Shown one piece after another: positions 15,021 through 15,095 of a DNA stretch of 15,095 nt; the first letter of the stretch is position 1; each line of letters starts with the position of its first letter. The notes below the pieces were generated by a model. It had not been told where the DNA came from. It saw only the letters and a list, made by a program, of their open reading frames with translations, and made no database searches. This DNA is from UBA1268 sp002694955 (GTDB lineage: Bacteria; Planctomycetota; Planctomycetia; Pirellulales; UBA1268), in contig JALCBP010000065.1 of assembly GCA_028066355.1 (NCBI GenBank), positions 1 through 15,095 of the forward strand, read 5' to 3'. Made by a program: the position numbers and the translations under genes.

Positions 15021-15095
15021 ATGAAACTACATACAAGACAGAGGGGTTTCACCCTCATCGAACTTCTCGTTGTTATTGCAATAATCGGCGTATTG
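15021..15095 (+). CDS. Second DUF1559-type prepilin-like protein, cut by window end
   Basis: Only the first 25 codons are present. They read MKLHTRQR followed by GFTLIELLVVIAIIGVL, a type IV prepilin-like N-terminus with cleavage expected after Gly9. AGGAA at 11-15 bases past 15000 gives a good ribosome site five bases before ATG 15021. The amino acids match the other DUF1559 gene (12953) while most third codon positions differ, so it is an old paralogue rather than a recent copy. The DUF1559 assignment rests on the N-terminus and neighbourhood; other pseudopilins begin the same way. Confidence 0.85.
   Translation, partial: MKLHTRQRGFTLIELLVVIAIIGVL

Overview
The window looks like a piece of a planctomycete chromosome (class Planctomycetia, moderate GC). 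The strongest indicators are a protein with the DUF1587/1595/1592/1588/1585 series and two CXXCH haem motifs, followed at once by a Tat-exported DUF1552 protein, then DUF1559 proteins with prepilin-type N-termini (GFTLIELLVVIAIIG and a C-terminal H-X9-DG motif). These families are greatly expanded in planctomycetes. The genus cannot be fixed from the sequence alone.

Layout. Positions 1-1080 hold few genes: a parS-like ParB site near 30-45, a short tandem repeat, the remains of a small exported-protein gene broken by three in-frame stops (199-687), and a second parS-like site set in a 30-base near-perfect palindrome (998-1027). A strong hairpin (1080-1112) closes the leftward ahcY gene. Leftward genes follow: ahcY (S-adenosylhomocysteine hydrolase, 1136-2497) and trpF (phosphoribosylanthranilate isomerase, 2683-3399). 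A third parS-like site lies inside trpF. From 3640 onward everything reads rightward: an ExeA-type AAA ATPase with a long acidic tail, a 6-phosphofructokinase whose start is set by a clear Shine-Dalgarno at a GTG, and acetyl-CoA synthetase. After these come the cytochrome-type DUF1592 protein, its DUF1552 partner, a DUF1559 prepilin-like protein and a small one-span membrane protein with a Lys/Pro tail. The window ends inside a second DUF1559 gene.

How the genes relate. ahcY clears S-adenosylhomocysteine, trpF acts in tryptophan synthesis, phosphofructokinase commits to glycolysis and Acs activates acetate; these are housekeeping genes with no obvious shared pathway. The block 8966-14629 is the most coherent unit. 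A c-type cytochrome-like exported protein, a Tat-exported partner, a pseudopilin-like protein and a membrane protein are closely spaced on one strand and probably act at or beyond the cytoplasmic membrane. Their exact role is unknown.

The items most worth a second look are the three parS-like sites within 3 kb, which suggest a partition/origin-proximal region, the gene remnant with a readable reading frame through three stops, and the uncharacterised DUF1592-DUF1552-DUF1559-membrane protein cluster. I see no tRNA, rRNA, CRISPR array, transposase or prophage gene.
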